Positions 1 to 5,473 of a stretch of DNA of 9,011 bases are shown here, in pieces. The stretch spans positions 1 through 9,011 of the forward strand of contig JAIPHQ010000021.1 of NCBI GenBank assembly GCA_021735115.1, given 5' to 3'. Source of the stretch: Candidatus Omnitrophota bacterium (GTDB lineage Bacteria; Omnitrophota; Koll11; Duberdicusellales; 4484-171). The stretch's first letter is position 1, and each line of letters begins with the position of its first letter. Under the pieces are notes generated by a model. That model ran no database searches, had not been told where the DNA came from, and was given only the letters and a program-made list of their open reading frames with translations. The translations under genes were made by a program, and so were the position numbers.

Positions 1-464
1 GTTGAGCTGTCTACTTCCGACTCAGACCTTATATCAACACCTCCCATACTTGCCAATTCAGCCTCAGTCAACCGATCATGAAGCGGTATCTCATCCTGAT
101 TAAATCTATAGTATTGCTGCTGCTCTAACTCCTTTACTGTCGTAGGTTCGCCTGTTGCTGGATCAAGCTTATATTCTTCAGCTCCCCAGTAAACTTGGCC
201 TGAGCTGCTGATTTGGCTTCTTTCTCCGATTAAAGGAGCGTTAATACTAACCTGGCGCCGATTAGAAAATACATTGTAACCTACAGAACCTACGGTTGGA
301 TTAGAAGCTTTTTCCAAAGCGCTCCTGAAAGATTCCTGTAAAGCATACTGCTGCCGGTCCATCCTTTGAATGTAACTTACTAAATAATGAAGACAAAGTA
401 ATATCAACGTACCAAATATTGCCATCTCTGTTAATGCTTGTGCTTTTCTTAATCTTTGAATCAT
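1..464 (-). CDS. TadE-like / minor prepilin, C-terminus cut by window edge
   Basis: This is the last visible gene of the pilin array; 154 codons are present and the frame runs open off the left edge. The protein begins MIQRLRKAQALTEMA: a short basic leader, a likely processing site A8|Q9, Glu13 (position 5 of the mature chain) and then a hydrophobic helix of about residues 14-30. After this comes a soluble part with no repeats, rich in Gln and charged residues. The AQALTEMA form differs from the QSxxEY of the upstream genes and is closer to TadE/TadF-type pseudopilins, so a minor, tip or assembly subunit is more likely than a main filament subunit; this is inference. The ATG at 464 lies 13 bp after the stop of the preceding gene, with an AAGGA (overlapping that stop) about 10 nt upstream. 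It was found by translating the reverse strand by hand. Confidence 0.8.
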   Translation of the reverse strand, partial: MIQRLRKAQALTEMAIFGTLILLCLHYLVSYIQRMDRQQYALQESFRSALEKASNPTVGSVGYNVFSNRRQVSINAPLIGERSQISSSGQVYWGAEEYKLDPATGEPTTVKELEQQQYYRFNQDEIPLHDRLTEAELASMGGVDIRSESEVDSS

Positions 465-477
465 AATTTCATCATCC

Positions 478-855
478 TTAATTTGCATCTATAGGATCGG
501 GTTTATCTAGGCCTCCTCCTGAACTCCCTAACCCTGAACTTCCTCCGGGAATATAATCTTCATCAGTAGTTTCGGTATAAGAGCTGCTGGTTGCCTCCAT
601 TCTAGAAGTTGTAGTTTGAGCCCCAGCTCCGTAAAGAGTAGTTTGCGAACTCATCTGCTGAGATGAAGTTGCGCTATAGCTCATATCCTCATCTGTATAG
701 GCTAAATGATCGGCCCTGGGAGCAATCATTGCATCTGAAAAGCTTGCCACCTTTCCCTGGATACCTCTTTTAAAATACTTCTGCATCCCAAAAAAAGCAA
801 GCCCAATAACAACCATTAACAGGGCATAATTCAATAAACTTTGAGATTTACGCAC
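478..855 (-). CDS. Flp-type prepilin with Ser/Thr/Gly-rich tail and Asn at the Glu5 position
   Basis: A 125-aa prepilin-like protein. It has a very short leader (MRKS), a likely cleavage S4|Q5, the motif QSLLNY, and a hydrophobic helix of about residues 11-24 followed by MQKYFKRGIQGKV. The rest is a low-complexity tail rich in Ser, Thr and Gly (about residues 54-115) ending in an acidic DKPDPIDAN. The tail suggests an exposed, flexible, possibly glycosylated surface segment (inference). Odd points: the usual Glu at mature position 5 is Asn, and the start is GTG. The GTG at 855 is the only possible start because an in-frame TGA lies five codons upstream, and a GAGGAG ribosome site sits 8 nt before it. 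It is the sixth gene of the array, 36 bp after the fifth and 13 bp before the TadE-like gene. It shares the post-membrane K-R-G-x-Q-G-K motif with the two genes upstream, so they are paralogues. Confidence 0.82.
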   Translation of the reverse strand: MRKSQSLLNYALLMVVIGLAFFGMQKYFKRGIQGKVASFSDAMIAPRADHLAYTDEDMSYSATSSQQMSSQTTLYGAGAQTTTSRMEATSSSYTETTDEDYIPGGSSGLGSSGGGLDKPDPIDAN

Positions 856-863
856 GCAACCAT

Positions 864-869
864 CTCCTC
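864..869 (-). promoter_or_regulatory. Ribosome binding site GAGGAG that fixes a GTG start
   Basis: GAGGAG on the minus strand lies 8 nt before the GTG at 855. An ATG between them is in a different frame and does not give the pilin motif. An in-frame TGA closes the frame upstream, so GTG must be the start. Confidence 0.7.
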
Positions 870-891
870 AAGTTTCTTCATTTTAAAACTA

Positions 892-1200
892 TTATTCTCC
901 CCAATATTCGTCTCCAAATTCTCCTACACTTATGTCTGTTTTACGCTCTTGAGATTGATTACTAGTAGTTGATGTTGTGCCGCCGCCTACTGTTTCATCA
1001 GAGGTTGAACTCATCGTTTGGGTAGTAGTTCCGGTTGCTCCAAATGAATATTGTTCTCCCATCTGATCCGCAGATGACTTAAGTTTGCCTTGTACGCCGC
1101 GTTTAAAATAAACCTGGCCGGCGATAATAGCACCGATAACTACTGCAAAAAGGGCAGCATACTCTAAAGTGCTTTGAGCCTTTTTCAACTTAATTAACAT
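892..1200 (-). CDS. Flp-type prepilin with Thr/Ser-rich tail
   Basis: A 102-aa prepilin-like protein. The basic leader MLIKLKKA is followed by likely cleavage A8|Q9, QSTLEY with Glu13 (mature position 5) and Tyr14, a hydrophobic helix of about residues 14-31, then YFKRGVQGKLKS. From about residue 53 the chain is low-complexity, rich in Thr, Ser and Gly, with a charged C-terminus containing two Trp/Tyr-type aromatics near the end. Type IVb pilins of this form are inserted in the inner membrane, trimmed by a prepilin peptidase and polymerised through the N-terminal helix. The ATG at 1200 has a strong AAGGAGG (1208-1214) 7 nt upstream. Another ATG 5 nt upstream is out of frame and too close to this site. 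It is the fifth gene of the array, 52 bp after the fourth. Confidence 0.88.
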   Translation of the reverse strand: MLIKLKKAQSTLEYAALFAVVIGAIIAGQVYFKRGVQGKLKSSADQMGEQYSFGATGTTTQTMSSTSDETVGGGTTSTTSNQSQERKTDISVGEFGDEYWGE

Positions 1201-1252
1201 TTCATAACCTCCTTCTTTTTACTTCTAAATTTAACTGAACTCCAAATGCTTC

Positions 1253-1636
1253 TTATGGAGTTGAAGTACCACTATAATCTTCAGTTTGTGTTGCATCAGC
1301 TTTTATATCTTCACTAGATGTTCTTGTAAATGCTCCGCCTTCTGATATAGTAGTTGTTTTATCTGCATCCTGAGATCTACTTGTTGAACTTGTTTCTTCA
1401 TCAACAAGATAATAAGGAACATATTGTCCTTCATCCTCTAAACTTACTCCAGTGCCGGCAATTTCTTGCCCAGTTGCAGACTTAGATACTGCATCGGTAA
1501 CTGACTTAACCTTACCCTGCATACCTCTTTTTAAATACTTCTGCATCCCAATTGCAACCGCAATAATTATGCCAAAAAATATGGCATACTCTGCCGTTGA
1601 CTGGGCTCTTATTTTTTTTCTTAAAACTATTAACAT
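1253..1636 (-). CDS. Flp-type prepilin with acidic Ser/Thr-rich tail
   Basis: A 127-aa prepilin-like protein. The leader is 11 residues and strongly basic (RKKIR), with likely cleavage A11|Q12, QSTAEY (Glu16 = mature position 5), a hydrophobic helix of about residues 17-32, then MQKYLKRGMQGKVKS. The tail is acidic and Ser/Thr-rich, with a short aromatic patch (QYVPYYLV, about 71-78) that may be a small structured element. The tail has no Cys pair. The ATG at 1636 is preceded by a near-perfect AGGAGGTG (1641-1648), giving strong translation initiation. It is the fourth gene of the array, 22 bp downstream of the 61-aa pilin. It is closest in sequence to the 125-aa and 102-aa pilins downstream, most clearly in the MQKYxKRGxQGKV segment. 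Confidence 0.88.
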   Translation of the reverse strand: MLIVLRKKIRAQSTAEYAIFFGIIIAVAIGMQKYLKRGMQGKVKSVTDAVSKSATGQEIAGTGVSLEDEGQYVPYYLVDEETSSTSRSQDADKTTTISEGGAFTRTSSEDIKADATQTEDYSGTSTP

Positions 1637-1658
1637 TTGTCACCTCCTAAATTACTTT

Positions 1659-1844
1659 TTAATTTCCCGTTCCGCCGCCAATCTGGCTCTTAAACTTTCC
1701 GGTAGCGCTTTCCATCGCCTCAGTAGCATCTGTCAGGCCTTGTTCGGTGCTGTCTTTCATAAACCTAGAACCCACAATTACAGCTCCCACGATTACCGCT
1801 AAGATAATCATGTATTCTAAAATACTCTGTCCCTTCTTTAACAT
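1659..1844 (-). CDS. Minimal Flp-size prepilin (61 aa)
   Basis: A 61-aa protein of the usual Flp pilin size and a good candidate for a major filament subunit. MLKKG is a five-residue leader with cleavage G5|Q6. QSILEY carries Glu10 (mature position 5) and Tyr11, followed by a hydrophobic helix of about residues 12-26 and a short amphipathic, Glu/Thr-rich helix ending in GGGTGN. The frame is open up to 1877, but the start is placed at the ATG at 1844 because AGGAGGTGG lies directly before it and because this gives a normal leader. The longer version would overlap the previous gene and add an unlikely basic extension. It differs from its neighbours in lacking the K-R-G-x-Q-G-K motif (SRFMKDSTEQG instead). 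Third gene of the array. Confidence 0.9.
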   Translation of the reverse strand: MLKKGQSILEYMIILAVIVGAVIVGSRFMKDSTEQGLTDATEAMESATGKFKSQIGGGTGN

Positions 1845-1847
1845 CTT

Positions 1848-1856
1848 CCACCTCCT
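1848..1856 (-). promoter_or_regulatory. Strong ribosome binding site deciding the start of the 61-aa pilin
   Basis: AGGAGGTGG on the minus strand ends 3 nt before the ATG at 1844 (7-8 nt from the AGGAGG centre). It is the strongest such site in the array, together with that of the next gene. This fits high expression of the 61-aa pilin and rules out the longer reading from 1877. Confidence 0.75.
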
Positions 1857-1860
1857 AAAA

Positions 1861-2022
1861 TTATCGTGAAGATTCATCTAACTCTTCTTGTACCTGTTTT
1901 AACCTGGCATTCATAGCTCTGCGTATATATTTCTGCATAGCCATCAACGCTGCGGCTATCACCATTATTAACAATGAATACTCTAAAATACTTTGTCCTT
2001 TTTTAGTTAATTTTAACAACAT
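1861..2022 (-). CDS. Minimal Flp-size prepilin (53 aa)
   Basis: A 53-aa protein: leader MLLKLTKKG, cleavage G9|Q10, QSILEY (Glu14 = mature position 5), a hydrophobic helix of about residues 15-29, then MQKYIRRAMNARLKQ and a short charged helix rich in Glu. It is the shortest pilin here, with only a few turns after the membrane helix, typical of Flp filament subunits. The ATG at 2022 is chosen over an ATG at 2073, which would overlap the preceding coding region and add 17 basic residues before the motif. The gap to the previous stop is 7 bp with only a GGGGT upstream, so translation may be coupled to the first gene. Its QSILEY codons differ from those of the next pilin only at synonymous sites. 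Confidence 0.87.
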   Translation of the reverse strand: MLLKLTKKGQSILEYSLLIMVIAAALMAMQKYIRRAMNARLKQVQEELDESSR

Positions 2023-2029
2023 AATTAAT

Positions 2030-2776
2030 TTACCCCAAATATTCTTCCTTTGCCTGCTGATATTCTTGTTCAATCTGATTATAAGTCTTTAACGATGTCT
2101 CTAAACCCTCTTGGGCTGTTTCGTAATCATCTTTTGCCTGCTCATAGCTGACCTTAAGACGGTCAGCTTTTTTTCGAGCTCTATCTCTTGCATTTTTAAG
2201 CCAATCAATCCAACCAGAAGGCCAACCATGCTCTTTTGCCCTCTCATATCTTCTATTCCAATAATCATAATTATCTTCTGCTTGCAGCCATTTCATTTTA
2301 GCCTTATTTTTTCTTTTTTCTGCAAATTTAACACCTTCTTTTGCATCATTAAGATTAGTTTCTGCTTGTTGATAAGCCTCTTTTGTTGCTTCATACTTTT
2401 CCTTAGGACTAGCCTCTGCAAAACCTTCCGAACCTCCTGAACCCATAACCGAGGCTAAAGAAGCCTGATCATCTGCCTTTGCCACTTCTCTTGCAACCTG
2501 ATCAGTGTTATCATTTTTAAGACCTTCTTCAGCTTGAGTATAATTAGCTTCTCCACCTCTTTCGATTAAATGAGCCAAATTATCCGGGCTTGTATCTACT
2601 TCTCCTGAACTGCCTGAATCATCATTTATTTGATTAGTTGCTTCATCAAAATGATTTTGGAAAACTCCTTTGGCATTTCCTATAAAACTAATCCCTACAA
2701 CTCCAACTGCTACAACTACAAATGCCACTGAATATTCAACTATCGACTGTGTCTTTTTCTTTCTAAAACTTCTCAT
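2030..2776 (-). CDS. Prepilin with long antiparallel coiled-coil head
   Basis: A 248-aa protein, the first gene of the pilin array. It has a basic leader MRSFRKKKT, likely cleavage T9|Q10, QSIVEY (Glu14 = mature position 5, Tyr15), and a hydrophobic Val-rich helix of about residues 15-33. A linker of acidic and Gly/Ser-rich sequence (about 50-120) follows, then two long charged helices (about 125-182 and 190-246) with abundant Ala, Glu, Lys, Gln and Tyr. They are separated by the turn HGWPSGWI, so they should fold back as an antiparallel hairpin. This is far larger than a normal Flp pilin (50-70 aa), so a tip, adhesive or spacer role is inferred. The frame extends to a GTG at 2794, but the ATG at 2776 has GGAG 6 nt upstream and gives a normal leader. 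Thr at -1 is unusual for a processing site. Confidence 0.85.
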   Translation of the reverse strand: MRSFRKKKTQSIVEYSVAFVVVAVGVVGISFIGNAKGVFQNHFDEATNQINDDSGSSGEVDTSPDNLAHLIERGGEANYTQAEEGLKNDNTDQVAREVAKADDQASLASVMGSGGSEGFAEASPKEKYEATKEAYQQAETNLNDAKEGVKFAEKRKNKAKMKWLQAEDNYDYWNRRYERAKEHGWPSGWIDWLKNARDRARKKADRLKVSYEQAKDDYETAQEGLETSLKTYNQIEQEYQQAKEEYLG

Positions 2777-2782
2777 TTGTTT

Positions 2783-2786
2783 CTCC
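2783..2786 (-). promoter_or_regulatory. Ribosome binding site GGAG of the first pilin gene
   Basis: GGAG lies 6 nt before the ATG at 2776 and selects it over the GTG at 2794 and the ATG at 2788, which have no such site. It is complementary to CTCC at 2815-2818 in the leader hairpin, so its accessibility could depend on how the leader folds. Confidence 0.65.
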
Positions 2787-2791
2787 ATAAA

Positions 2792-2866
2792 CACGAAAAC
2801 CGGATAACCTCGGGGGAGGCATCCGGCTGATTAAAAATACATTTTTGTCCATTTTCGCGCCCCCCC
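2792..2866 (-). promoter_or_regulatory. Structured 5' leader of the pilin operon, possible cis-acting switch
   Basis: On the minus strand CGCGAAAA (2859-2852) can pair with TTTTCGTG (2799-2792), closing a junction. Inside it are a weak A/U hairpin (AAAAATGTATTTTT, about 2847-2834) and a strong GC hairpin: CCGGAT (2826-2821) with ATCCGG (2805-2800), then CCTC (2819-2816) with GAGG (2811-2808) around a CCCC loop. A run of seven G (2866-2860) just upstream could instead pair with CCTCCCC (2819-2813), and CTCC of the same hairpin could pair with the GGAG ribosome site. Folds that exclude each other are thus available. The GC hairpin is followed by TTTT, so it could also act as an attenuator. It does not match the consensus of any riboswitch class known to me. 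The pairings are seen in the sequence; the regulatory role is inference. Confidence 0.5.
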
Positions 2867-2877
2867 AAAACACTCAT

Positions 2878-2886
2878 ATTATAACA
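2878..2886 (-). promoter_or_regulatory. Extended -10 promoter of the pilin operon
   Basis: TGTTATAAT on the minus strand is a perfect TATAAT with the TGn extension. No good -35 is seen at 16-18 nt, which fits an extended -10 promoter. Transcription would start near 2871 and give a leader of about 95 nt before the ATG at 2776, covering the G run and the hairpins. Confidence 0.55.
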
Positions 2887-2918
2887 TATATTAAAGCCAG
2901 ATTACTAGGAAAAGAGTT

Positions 2919-2949
2919 AAAAAAAGGCTGGTTATGAAAGCGCTTTTTT
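2919..2949 (-). terminator. Weak A/U-stem terminator after the HTH gene
   Basis: Reading the minus strand after the stop at 2957, A-rich sequence (2949-2944) followed by GC can pair with GCC and seven T (2928-2919), with one mismatch and a 13-nt loop. The stem is mostly A-U, so termination would be partial at best. It lies between the HTH gene and the pilin promoter. Confidence 0.3.
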
Positions 2950-2956
2950 AAACGTA

Positions 2957-4393
2957 TTATTGAAAAAACACCCTTTTCTGATCCAAAAAAAAAGCTTGTT
3001 GGTTAAGCCTTTTTACAACTGAAGATGATAACCCTTCCAAAACTACACTTATATAATCTTTTCCCGTGCTTAAAAACCCGCTTTTTCGCTTAGGTTCTAT
3101 TCCTTCTACAACTTCTTTAAAGACAACTAAAAGCAATTGGCCGACTCTAGCAAAATCTTTTTCTTGCGAAAAACTTAATTTATGCGGCATTATTCCGGTT
3201 ATTTCTCCTTTTTGTTTATCACCGGTTAAAAAAGACTGTTCTATCATCTTTGTTCCTTCAAAAAAATCTTTTTCTAGATTCGGCCATAAATAAAAATAGT
3301 TTTTAACTATCTCTTTTAACTTATTTTTTGAGATTTTTCTTTCAGAAACAACCAAACCCCAATTAGGTAAACCATAATCCTTGTTTCGTATTAGGACATT
3401 ATTTGATATAACTGATTCATCATCAGTTGTTTTTAAAAGTTCTGACAAAATATTAAAAATATAAAAAGTACCCAATTGACTAAAATGTAGCCGGCTATAC
3501 CGTTTTTTCCTTTCCTTAAATTTTATCCCTTTTGAAACTCCTTTAGGATAATAACCTAAAATAAACCCGATCCTTTTTTTAACTTCAATCTGGCTTACCA
3601 CTTTTGATTTAGTATCTAAGAATTCCAGCTTAGATACTCCTTTTTCAAATCCTTTAATTAATTTAAAAACCAACGGAGAAAAACGATCAAAACTTTTGGT
3701 ATATCCAATAATAAACAATCCTTCTCTAACCATCTTGGTTAACCTATCTTGAGAATATTTAAGAGGGGAAAAAAAGTATTCTATCTCCGGAGATGAATCC
3801 CAAAGAGTAGCCATTTTTGAATCAGAAAAAATATACGAGCCATCTTTAAATACGATTTTTATCCCGGATATAATAGTTAAGTTATTACCTAAACTCAAAA
3901 CCTCAGCAGTTGGTTTATACCGTTTTATTTGACTGCTAAAATAACTAAACTTTTTTACCGGAAAATGATATATCCCGGCTAAGCGTTGATAACTTTTTTT
4001 ACGGACTGTCTGATTGAAATTTCGGCCGGAGATAGCTGCTAAACTTGATAGAACTAAAAATTTATTAAGGAGATCTTTTTTTAACTTAGAAATATATATA
4101 TTTAGCTCATCAGTCAAATAGTCAAATAGGCCTAGATAGTTGTCAATGCACCTTAGAAGAATTAAACCGCACTCATCTAAACTTTTCTTCTTATAGGTAG
4201 TTAAAGCTTCCTTGGGGCCTTTTTTGAGTTTAATCTTATTTGCCTTAAGTATTGAATGAATCGTGCTTTTTGATACAGATAAGCCATGGTTTTTCTCCAA
4301 CAAAGCAGTAAGCTTCCTTACTCCTAAATCAGGATGGTTTTTATGTTGGCTTAAGATAATCTTTTTTAGGCGAGCATCGACTTTCTTTTTCAT
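2957..4393 (-). CDS. HTH protein resembling a transposase, function unknown
   Basis: A 478-aa protein. Residues 5-55 form a helix-turn-helix region (HPDLGVRKLTALLEKNHG then VSKSTIHSILKANKIK) like the N-terminal HTH of IS630/IS481-type transposases. The long remainder (about 70-440) has features reminiscent of a DDE core: VFKDGSYIFSDS with Asp184 and Asp191, YTKSFDRFSPLV (231-242), IGFILGYYPKG (275-285) and a late LWPNLEKDFFEG (369-380). I cannot assign a catalytic triad. No clear terminal inverted repeats or target duplications flank it, so it may be a decayed or domesticated transposase, perhaps acting as a DNA-binding regulator (inference). The reading frame is intact and the ATG at 4393 lies 8 nt after a consensus promoter. 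It sits directly upstream of the pilin operon in the same direction. Confidence 0.8.
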   Translation of the reverse strand: MKKKVDARLKKIILSQHKNHPDLGVRKLTALLEKNHGLSVSKSTIHSILKANKIKLKKGPKEALTTYKKKSLDECGLILLRCIDNYLGLFDYLTDELNIYISKLKKDLLNKFLVLSSLAAISGRNFNQTVRKKSYQRLAGIYHFPVKKFSYFSSQIKRYKPTAEVLSLGNNLTIISGIKIVFKDGSYIFSDSKMATLWDSSPEIEYFFSPLKYSQDRLTKMVREGLFIIGYTKSFDRFSPLVFKLIKGFEKGVSKLEFLDTKSKVVSQIEVKKRIGFILGYYPKGVSKGIKFKERKKRYSRLHFSQLGTFYIFNILSELLKTTDDESVISNNVLIRNKDYGLPNWGLVVSERKISKNKLKEIVKNYFYLWPNLEKDFFEGTKMIEQSFLTGDKQKGEITGIMPHKLSFSQEKDFARVGQLLLVVFKEVVEGIEPKRKSGFLSTGKDYISVVLEGLSSSVVKRLNQQAFFLDQKRVFFQ

Positions 4394-4401
4394 CGTTATC
4401 T

Positions 4402-4430
4402 ATTATAAAACAAAAATCATCCGTTGCCAA
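4402..4430 (-). promoter_or_regulatory. Consensus promoter of the HTH gene, giving a near-leaderless mRNA
   Basis: On the minus strand TTGGCA (4430-4425), a 17-nt spacer and a perfect TATAAT (4407-4402) form a near-consensus sigma-70-type promoter. The ATG at 4393 begins 9 nt after the -10 box, so the transcript would start at, or a base or two before, the start codon. No ribosome site fits between. Confidence 0.65.
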
Positions 4431-4441
4431 CCACCTTCCTC

Positions 4442-4470
4442 TTGCTAAACCTTAAAAATTACGTTACACT
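4442..4470 (+). promoter_or_regulatory. Possible promoter of the membrane protein gene
   Basis: TTGCTA (4442-4447) and TACACT (4465-4470) are separated by 17 nt; each matches 4 of 6 consensus bases. Transcription would start within a few bases of the ATG at 4483, again leaving no room for a ribosome site. It is weaker than the divergent promoter at 4402-4430. Confidence 0.35.
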
Positions 4471-4482
4471 GACTTTAGAACA

Positions 4483-5412
4483 ATGGAAAAAAGATCTAAT
4501 ACAAAATCAAACTACGAAGCATTAGCTCTGGTTCTTTTAGTTTCCGGGCTGGCAGGATTCTTCCTTTTCCTCTGGCAAATTATCTATATCCCTAAGCATT
4601 TAGTTGGATACCTAAGCCTTACTTTTTCAATTTTTGATTTTTACTTAGCTTATGCTTTTTTTAAAATCAAGTTTAAGGTAAAAAAAATATTGTTTTTAAG
4701 AATATTTCTAGGCCTATTGGGCTGGTTTATTGTATTTTATTTCCTAGAGGCTCAATATGGCTTAATTTGGGCCAAAATCGGCTTTCTAGCTATATTAGCT
4801 ATCATCGGCACAGCAAAGATCAAAAAAGCCTCTCTTTTAGCCATTTTAGCAATAATTTTTATTTTTATTAATAGCTATTCTACTATTTATTATATTACCT
4901 ATCAGCAAAAGTTATTAATATCTTTAAAGAAATATGGAATAAGTAACTATACCAGTAAAGAATACAATTATAAAATATCAACACCTTCTAATTGGAAAAT
5001 TATAACAAGAAAAAAATTTTCTAAAATAAAAGAACAATTTTTAGAAACAAAAGCAGAAATGGCTTTATTTACAAAAGATGGAAATTCCTTTTGTTTAATT
5101 ATCCCTAATAAATTGGATGGACTGGGAAGAAACTATAATCTTACAAAAATTAAAAAAAGATTAATTGATAATTTTAAAATGAGAAAAACAGTTAAAATAA
5201 ACAAAGTAGCCCCTTTCATATCTTCAGAAAAAGGTTTCCAGATCCAATACACCGATATCATAGAAGGCGTTAGGCAAGATTATATAATTATATACCTTAA
5301 TAAGGGTAATTTTGACCTAAAATTTATTGGCTGGACCTTAGGAAATAAACAAGAAAAAATCTATAAAGAGCTTCAAACTATCGCAAAAAATACTCTAATT
5401 AAGAAAAACTAA
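4483..5412 (+). CDS. Five-helix membrane protein with C-terminal extracytoplasmic domain, function unknown
   Basis: A 309-aa protein and the only plus-strand gene. Five hydrophobic helices are visible at about 12-35, 40-62, 68-89, 92-110 and 116-138. Basic residues in the N-terminus and in the loops KIKFKVKK (61-68) and KIKK (112-115) place these inside the cell, so the region from 140 on faces outward. That domain (about 155-309) has the pattern of a small alpha/beta fold (YNYKISTPSNWK near its start, GFQIQYTDI, a late FIGW) vaguely like PsbP/Mog1-type domains; this is a weak suggestion only. The ATG at 4483 is the first start in frame, with no upstream ribosome site. It is divergent from the HTH gene by 89 bp and convergent with the ATPase operon. 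Its position in a pilus locus does not show a pilus role. Codon use is strongly A/T-ending. Confidence 0.8.
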   Translation: MEKRSNTKSNYEALALVLLVSGLAGFFLFLWQIIYIPKHLVGYLSLTFSIFDFYLAYAFFKIKFKVKKILFLRIFLGLLGWFIVFYFLEAQYGLIWAKIGFLAILAIIGTAKIKKASLLAILAIIFIFINSYSTIYYITYQQKLLISLKKYGISNYTSKEYNYKISTPSNWKIITRKKFSKIKEQFLETKAEMALFTKDGNSFCLIIPNKLDGLGRNYNLTKIKKRLIDNFKMRKTVKINKVAPFISSEKGFQIQYTDIIEGVRQDYIIIYLNKGNFDLKFIGWTLGNKQEKIYKELQTIAKNTLIKKN

Positions 5413-5446
5413 TCTTTCTCCTTTTCCCCCACATCTAACTTATAAA

Positions 5447-5471
5447 AATTCCCACCTCCGAGGTGGGAATT
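5447..5471 (-). terminator. Perfect inverted repeat, second terminator for the ATPase operon
   Basis: AATTCCCACCT and AGGTGGGAATT form an 11-bp perfect stem with a 3-nt loop. On the minus strand it is followed by TTTTATAAG, a moderate U-tract. On the plus strand the following bases are AATTAAAA, which is poor for termination, so the main use is on the minus strand. It may also slow plus-strand transcripts leaving the gene that ends at 5412. Confidence 0.55.
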
Positions 5472-5473
5472 AA

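Noticed and set aside
1452..1802. 116-codon open frame on the plus strand
   Set aside because: It is the reverse-strand shadow of two well-supported pilin genes with strong ribosome sites and the QSxxEY motif.
2111..2440. 109-codon hydrophobic open frame on the plus strand
   Set aside because: It is antisense to the Glu/Lys/Gln-rich coiled-coil pilin; reverse complements of such codons give Phe/Leu/Cys-rich false membrane proteins.
2777..2794. Upstream GTG (2794) or ATG (2788) as start of the first pilin
   Set aside because: Neither has a ribosome site, and both would lie in or next to the outer leader stem. The ATG at 2776 has GGAG at good spacing and gives a normal leader peptide.
2777..2866. 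Known c-di-GMP or other riboswitch before the pilin genes
   Set aside because: The conserved cores of c-di-GMP-I, preQ1, fluoride and similar classes are not present. Only a structured leader of unknown class can be supported.
3066..3293. 75-codon open frame on the plus strand
   Set aside because: Antisense shadow of the HTH gene with no start signal; the same holds for the frames at 4263-4448 and 6612-6806.
2916..4437. Insertion sequence with terminal inverted repeats around the HTH gene
   Set aside because: The best candidate ends (GGCTGGTT near 2926 and GGTGGTTGG near 4437 on the other strand) match too poorly, and no target duplication is visible.
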